The translations under genes were made by a program, and so were the position numbers. Below are positions 60,027-64,000 of a stretch of 64,000 nt of DNA, in pieces. Every line of letters begins with the position of its first letter. The stretch's first letter is position 1. Below the pieces are notes generated by a model that saw only the letters and a list, made by a program, of their open reading frames with translations, was not told the origin of the DNA and did not search any database. The DNA is from Rhizobiaceae bacterium (lineage in GTDB: Bacteria > Pseudomonadota > Alphaproteobacteria > Rhizobiales > Rhizobiaceae): positions 841,377-905,376 of the forward strand of contig JAEPQK010000002.1 of the NCBI GenBank assembly GCA_017640615.1. Direction: 5' to 3'.

Positions 60027-60415
60027 CAGGCGGCCTCCGCTTTCTCTTCAACTTCCCGAACCACGATCGTCAGGTGCGAGAACGGCTTTTCGATGCGCGA
60101 TGCACGGCCGCGGCCACGGGTGTGAAACCGCTTCATGGTAATTGACTTGCCGACATAGGCTTCGGCAACGATCAGCGCATCGACATCGAGGTCGTGATTG
60201 TTTTCCGCATTCGCGATCGCCGATTCCAGGGTCTTGCGGACCGTGCCGGCAATACGCTTGCGCGAGAATTCCAAATCATGCAGCGCCGACTGCACCTTCT
60301 TGCCGCGGATCATCGCAGCAACCAGGTTCAGCTTCTGTGGGCTCACACGAATGGTGCGAGCGACAGCGCGGGCCTCATTCTCGGCCACGGGGCGCGGAGC
60401 TTTGGGCTTGCCCAT
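60026..60415 (-). CDS. rplV: 50S ribosomal protein L22
   Basis: 129 residues from [18 protein letters not shown]; an in-frame extension into rpsS is a shadow. uL22 lines the peptide exit tunnel: [19 protein letters not shown] and [20 protein letters not shown] (tunnel loop) are visible. Confidence 0.97.
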   Translation of the reverse strand: MGKPKAPRPVAENEARAVARTIRVSPQKLNLVAAMIRGKKVQSALHDLEFSRKRIAGTVRKTLESAIANAENNHDLDVDALIVAEAYVGKSITMKRFHTRGRGRASRIEKPFSHLTIVVREVEEKAEAA

Positions 60416-60416
60416 T

Positions 60417-60695
60417 TTACTTCCTCTTCGCCTTCTTGTCCGCGCCATGACCGTAATAGGTACGGCTGGGAGCGAACTCGCCGAATTTGTGGCCGACCAT
60501 CTCTTCGGAGACGGAGACCGGAATGTGTTTCTGGCCGTTGTAGACACCCCAGGTGAGACCGACGAACTGCGGCAGGATCGTGGAGCGACGGCTCCAGATC
60601 TTGATCACCTCGTTGCGGCCGCTCTCGCGGACCTTGTCCGCTTTTTTGAGCAGGTAGCCGTCGATGAACGGGCCTTTCCAGACTGAACGGGACAC
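60417..60695 (-). CDS. rpsS: 30S ribosomal protein S19
   Basis: 92 residues. uS19 in the head of the small subunit: [20 protein letters not shown] and [20 protein letters not shown] are invariant. Ends one base before the rplV start. Confidence 0.98.
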   Translation of the reverse strand: MSRSVWKGPFIDGYLLKKADKVRESGRNEVIKIWSRRSTILPQFVGLTWGVYNGQKHIPVSVSEEMVGHKFGEFAPSRTYYGHGADKKAKRK

Positions 60696-60711
60696 GTGCG
60701 CCTACCTCTTC

Positions 60712-61545
60712 CTATTTCTTGCGCTGATGGCGCGAGCGCATGATGAATTTGTCGGTCAACTTGTTCGACCGGGTCCGTTTACCCTTGGTCGGCTTGCCCC
60801 ACGGAGTAACCGGGTGGCGGCCGCCAGAGGTACGGCCTTCACCGCCGCCATGCGGGTGATCGACCGGGTTCATGGTCACGCCGCGATTGTGCGGGCGACG
60901 GCCGAGCCAGCGCGAACGGCCAGCCTTGCCAAGATTGATGTTGCCGTGGTCGGGGTTCGACACCGCGCCCACTGTTGCAAAGCAGCTGCCCTGTACGAGA
61001 CGCTGTTCGCCCGAGTTGAGACGCAGGATCGCCATGCCCTGATCGCGGCCGACGAGCTGTGCGTAGGCACCGGCCGAGCGGGCGATCTGACCGCCCTTGC
61101 CCGGCTTGAGCTCGACATTGTGCACGATCGTGCCGACCGGCATCGCCGAAAGCGGCATCGCATTGCCCGGCTTCACGTCGGCAGAAGCCGAAGCCATGAC
61201 AGTATCGCCCACCGAAAGACGCTGCGGAGCCAGAATATAACTGAGCTCGCCATCGGCATATTTCAAGAGCGCGATGAACGCGGTCCGGTTCGGATCGTAT
61301 TCGATACGCTCCACGGTCGCCGCCACATCGTGCTTGCGACGCTTGAAGTCGATGATGCGGTAGGTCCGCTTGTGACCGCCGCCGCGGAAACGCGTCGTGA
61401 CACGGCCATTATTGTTGCGGCCGCCCTTGCTGGACAGGCCCACCGTAAGGCCCTTGACCGGCTTGCCCTTATAAAGGCCCGAGCGATCGACGATGACCAG
61501 CTGGCGCTGGCCCGGCGTGATCGGATTGAATTTCTTGAGTGCCAT
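60712..61545 (-). CDS. rplB: 50S ribosomal protein L2
   Basis: 277 residues. uL2, near the peptidyl-transferase centre: [20 protein letters not shown] in the N-terminal domain and [20 protein letters not shown] in the C-terminal domain, including the functionally important His. Sixteen bases before rpsS. Confidence 0.98.
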   Translation of the reverse strand: MALKKFNPITPGQRQLVIVDRSGLYKGKPVKGLTVGLSSKGGRNNNGRVTTRFRGGGHKRTYRIIDFKRRKHDVAATVERIEYDPNRTAFIALLKYADGELSYILAPQRLSVGDTVMASASADVKPGNAMPLSAMPVGTIVHNVELKPGKGGQIARSAGAYAQLVGRDQGMAILRLNSGEQRLVQGSCFATVGAVSNPDHGNINLGKAGRSRWLGRRPHNRGVTMNPVDHPHGGGEGRTSGGRHPVTPWGKPTKGKRTRSNKLTDKFIMRSRHQRKK

Positions 61546-61559
61546 TATCCTGTCTCCGC

Positions 61560-61853
61560 TCAGAGGCCGGTGGCGATGTCGATCGACTGGCCTTCAGCCA
61601 GCGTCACGACAGCCTTCTTGACGTCGCTCTGGCGACCAACCGTGCCGCGGAAGCGCTTTACCTTGCCCTTGCGCAGCAGCGTGTTCACACCCGTCACCTT
61701 GACGCTGAACAGCGCCTCGATGGCAGCCTTGATTTCCGGCTTCGTTGCCTTGCGCGACACGTTGAACACCACCTGGTTGTTCTCCGAGGCGAGTGTCGAC
61801 TTTTCGGTCACGACCGGGCTGACGATCACGTCGTAGTGGCGAAGGTCAGTCAT
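61560..61853 (-). CDS. rplW: 50S ribosomal protein L23
   Basis: 97 residues. uL23, docking site for trigger factor and SRP at the tunnel exit: [20 protein letters not shown] and [20 protein letters not shown] are diagnostic. Overlaps rplD by four bases. Confidence 0.97.
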   Translation of the reverse strand: MTDLRHYDVIVSPVVTEKSTLASENNQVVFNVSRKATKPEIKAAIEALFSVKVTGVNTLLRKGKVKRFRGTVGRQSDVKKAVVTLAEGQSIDIATGL

Positions 61854-62470
61854 TTGAAGCGCTCCTCGAGAGCCTCGACAGCCGCCTTGGAAAGGACGAG
61901 CGTGCCACGGCGCAGAATGTCGTAGACGTTGATGCCCTGAACAGGCAGCACGTCGATATTCGGAATGTTCGACGCAGCGCGGCGGAAGTTCACGTCAAGC
62001 TCGGCACCGCCGATCACCAGCGCATTGGACAGGCCAAGCTTGGCCAGCGCATCGATGAGCGCCTTGGTCTTGGCTTCCTTCACCGCCAGATCGTCGATGA
62101 TGATGAGCTGCTCGCCCTTCACCTTCGCCGAAAGCGCGTGCTTCAAACCAAGCGCACGGACCTTCTTGGGAAGGTCGATCGCATGGCTGCGCGCCACCGG
62201 GCCGTGAGCCTTGCCGCCGCCGCGGAACTGCGGGGCACGCGCCGAGGAGTGACGGGCGCGGCCCGTACCCTTCTGGCGGTACATCTTGGCGCCGGTGCGC
62301 GAAATATCCGCGCGGCCCTTGGCCTGATGCGTACCCTGCTGCTTCTTTGCGAGCTGCCAGCGCACGACGCGCTGCAGAATGTCTTCGCGCGGGTCGAGGC
62401 CGAAAATCGCCTCGGAAAGTTTCAGCTTGCCCGCATCCTTGCCGGCGAGCGTGGTCATCTTCACGTCCAT
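61850..62470 (-). CDS. rplD: 50S ribosomal protein L4
   Basis: 206 residues from the ATG that shares one base with the rplC stop; a GTG one codon earlier is also possible. uL4: [20 protein letters not shown] is the tunnel loop. In enterobacteria L4 represses the S10 operon; whether it does here is unknown. Confidence 0.97.
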   Translation of the reverse strand: MDVKMTTLAGKDAGKLKLSEAIFGLDPREDILQRVVRWQLAKKQQGTHQAKGRADISRTGAKMYRQKGTGRARHSSARAPQFRGGGKAHGPVARSHAIDLPKKVRALGLKHALSAKVKGEQLIIIDDLAVKEAKTKALIDALAKLGLSNALVIGGAELDVNFRRAASNIPNIDVLPVQGINVYDILRRGTLVLSKAAVEALEERFK

Positions 62471-63216
62471 CACTCAGCTCCCTCGGCTGCGGTGGCTTCT
62501 GCTGCCGGCGCTGCGTCTGCGACGGGTTCGGCCTTGGCTGCGGCGGCACGGATGCCGGCCGGCTTCGGCGCATTGTCCGGAAGCGGCGCCTTCACGGCGT
62601 CACGAACGTAGATCCAGGCGCCCTTGGAGCCCGGAACCGCGCCGCGAACCAGGATCAGGCCGCGTTCGGAATCGGTCGAAACGATTTCAAGGTTCTGCGT
62701 GGTCACGCGGGTCGAACCCATGTGGCCAGCCATCTTCTTGCCCTTGAACACCTTGCCGGGGTCCTGGCGCTGGCCAGTCGAACCATGCGAGCGGTGCGAA
62801 ACCGAGTTACCGTGGGTCGCGCGGCCACCACCGAAATTGTGGCGCTTCATGACACCCTGGAAACCCTTACCGATCGAGGTGCCGGTCACGTCGACCTTCT
62901 GGCCGCTGACAAAGTGATCGGCGGTCAGCTCTGCACCGACATCGATCATGTTGTCCGGCGACACGCGGAACTCCGCGACCTTGGACTTCGGCTCGACCGA
63001 AGCCGTCGCGAAATGACCGCGCAGGGCCTTCGACGTGTTCTTCACCTTAGCCAGCCCCACACCGAGCTGAACGGCGGTGTAGCCATTCTTCTCCTGCGTG
63101 CGCTGTGCGACGACCTGGCAGTTTTCCATGCGCAGCACCGTCACAGGGACATGCTCCCCGGCATCATTGTAGATGCGGGTCATCCCTATCTTCTGTGCGA
63201 TTACACCTGAACGCAT
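62470..63216 (-). CDS. rplC: 50S ribosomal protein L3
   Basis: 248 residues. uL3: [39 protein letters not shown] and [19 protein letters not shown] are diagnostic; the conserved Gln in the [10 protein letters not shown] loop is the PrmB methylation site. An Ala/Glu-rich C-terminal extension ([19 protein letters not shown]) is typical of Hyphomicrobiales. Confidence 0.97.
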   Translation of the reverse strand: MRSGVIAQKIGMTRIYNDAGEHVPVTVLRMENCQVVAQRTQEKNGYTAVQLGVGLAKVKNTSKALRGHFATASVEPKSKVAEFRVSPDNMIDVGAELTADHFVSGQKVDVTGTSIGKGFQGVMKRHNFGGGRATHGNSVSHRSHGSTGQRQDPGKVFKGKKMAGHMGSTRVTTQNLEIVSTDSERGLILVRGAVPGSKGAWIYVRDAVKAPLPDNAPKPAGIRAAAAKAEPVADAAPAAEATAAEGAE

Positions 63217-63278
63217 CGGTTCATCTTCCTTCAGAGGAGCCTGCCCGCTCTCGCGAACATTGGCTCATGTCCAGCTCC

Positions 63279-63587
63279 TCAGAGCTTGATTTCAACATCC
63301 ACGCCAGCGGCGAGGTCGAGCTTCATCAGCGCGTCCACCGTCTGGGGCGTCGGATCGACAATATCGAGCAGGCGCTTATGCGTGCGCATCTCGAACTGCT
63401 CACGGCTCTTCTTGTCGATGTGCGGCGACCGGTTGACCGTGAACTTTTCGATCCGGGTCGGCAGCGGAATGGGCCCGCGAACGCTCGCGCCGGTCCGCTT
63501 GGCGGTCGACACAATCTCTTTCGTGGACGTGTCGAGCACCCGGTGATCGAACGCCTTGAGGCGAATGCGGATATTCTGTCCGTTCAT
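63279..63587 (-). CDS. rpsJ: 30S ribosomal protein S10
   Basis: 102 residues. uS10, also the NusE antitermination factor: [21 protein letters not shown] and [20 protein letters not shown] are invariant. Between tuf and rplC. Confidence 0.98.
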   Translation of the reverse strand: MNGQNIRIRLKAFDHRVLDTSTKEIVSTAKRTGASVRGPIPLPTRIEKFTVNRSPHIDKKSREQFEMRTHKRLLDIVDPTPQTVDALMKLDLAAGVDVEIKL

Positions 63588-63608
63588 GTCAGTTCCTTCG
63601 GGTCGTTC

Positions 63609-63636
63609 CCGGGCGGTTCCATCTGGTTCCGCCCGG
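63609..63636 (-). other. Hairpin in the tuf-rpsJ gap
   Basis: An 8-bp perfect stem (CCGGGCGG / CCGCCCGG) with a 12-base loop lies between the tuf stop and the rpsJ start, with no T-tract after it. It could be a partial terminator or processing site separating high tuf expression from the ribosomal genes. Confidence 0.4.
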
Positions 63637-63658
63637 CACCGACATCAGACTTTTGTTC

Positions 63659-64000
63659 TTATTCCGTGATGGATGCGACGATGCCTGCACCGACGGTGCG
63701 GCCGCCTTCGCGGATAGCGAAGCGCAGCTTCTCTTCCATCGCGATCGGCACGATCAGCTCGACATCCACCGTCACATTGTCGCCGGGCATCACCATCTCG
63801 GTGCCCGAAGGCAGCGTCACAACGCCCGTCACATCCGTCGTGCGGAAGTAGAACTGCGGACGGTAGTTGGTGAAGAACGGCGTATGACGGCCACCCTCTT
63901 CCTTCGTCAGGATGTAGGCTTCCGCCTTGAACTTCGTGTGCGGCGTCACAGAACCCGGCTTGCACAGCACCTGGCCGCGCTCGACGCCTTCGCGGTCCAC
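63659..64000 (-). CDS. tuf: Elongation factor Tu (3' part only)
   Basis: The last 113 residues of EF-Tu, running off the window edge. Domain 3 is complete enough to identify: [40 protein letters not shown] and [22 protein letters not shown]-Tu with GTP delivers aminoacyl-tRNA to the ribosome. Its place just before rpsJ is the standard str-S10 junction. Confidence 0.97.
   Translation of the reverse strand: MDREGVERGQVLCKPGSVTPHTKFKAEAYILTKEEGGRHTPFFTNYRPQFYFRTTDVTGVVTLPSGTEMVMPGDNVTVDVELIVPIAMEEKLRFAIREGGRTVGAGIVASITE

Overview
The window reads as chromosomal DNA of a GC-rich alphaproteobacterium of the order Hyphomicrobiales (Rhizobiales), most likely Phyllobacteriaceae-like (Mesorhizobium, Aquamicrobium, Nitratireductor and relatives). 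This rests on the protein styles (B12-dependent NrdJ, short 195-residue Adk after secY, Lrp/Ald pair), the gene order of the ribosomal cluster, and intergenic palindromic repeats typical of the group. The genus is an inference. No search could be run.

Layout. 1-8.5 kb: an unusual M28-type peptidase, then a probable five-gene operon of class I photolyase, FAD amine-oxidase-like protein, DUF1365 protein, cyclopropane-fatty-acid-synthase-like methyltransferase and a GT39 membrane glycosyltransferase, which looks like a light- or oxidative-stress and lipid-modification module. 8.5-16.5 kb: a Tat-exported cyclic-nucleotide phosphodiesterase (CpdB type), NDH-2, an MscS channel, an MFS carrier overlapping an Lrp regulator, and divergent alanine dehydrogenase, with a 15-bp perfect inverted repeat between lrp and ald. 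16.5-23.7 kb: OmpA-like protein, GNAT and mercaptopyruvate sulfurtransferase, a DMSP-lyase-family cupin, an AlaX editing protein coupled to cysteine synthase, an SDR, a membrane-anchored hydrolase and a DUF1697 protein. 23.8-31.7 kb: TrkH, adenine deaminase, N-formylglutamate amidohydrolase next to a polar amino-acid ABC transporter, tRNA-Leu(UAA) and a hydrolase. 31.7-38.3 kb: a small membrane protein, a CinA-type molybdopterin-binding protein, a universal stress protein, an MFS carrier, xanthine phosphoribosyltransferase, a Nudix hydrolase and a PiT phosphate transporter.

38.3-46 kb: the most irregular part. A 674-bp non-coding stretch carries two NrdR-box-like sites exactly 31 bp apart ahead of nrdJ. 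Behind nrdJ sits a visibly AT-richer XRE regulator plus ImmA/IrrE-type metalloprotease pair. About 1 kb of interspersed repeats and gene remnants follows (including a GIY-YIG nuclease fragment), then a solitary PAS protein and another XRE regulator. 46-49 kb: a YghU-type glutathione protein, a GH25 lipoprotein and MazG.

49-64 kb: the continuous minus-strand S10-spc-alpha ribosomal cluster, tuf (partial)-rpsJ-rplCDWB-rpsS-rplV-rpsC-rplP-rpmC-rpsQ-rplNXE-rpsNH-rplFR-rpsE-rpmD-rplO-secY-adk-rpsMK-rpoA-rplQ, ending in a strong terminator shared with mazG. Three of its gaps contain long imperfect inverted repeats built from short tandem units, the least explained structure in the window.
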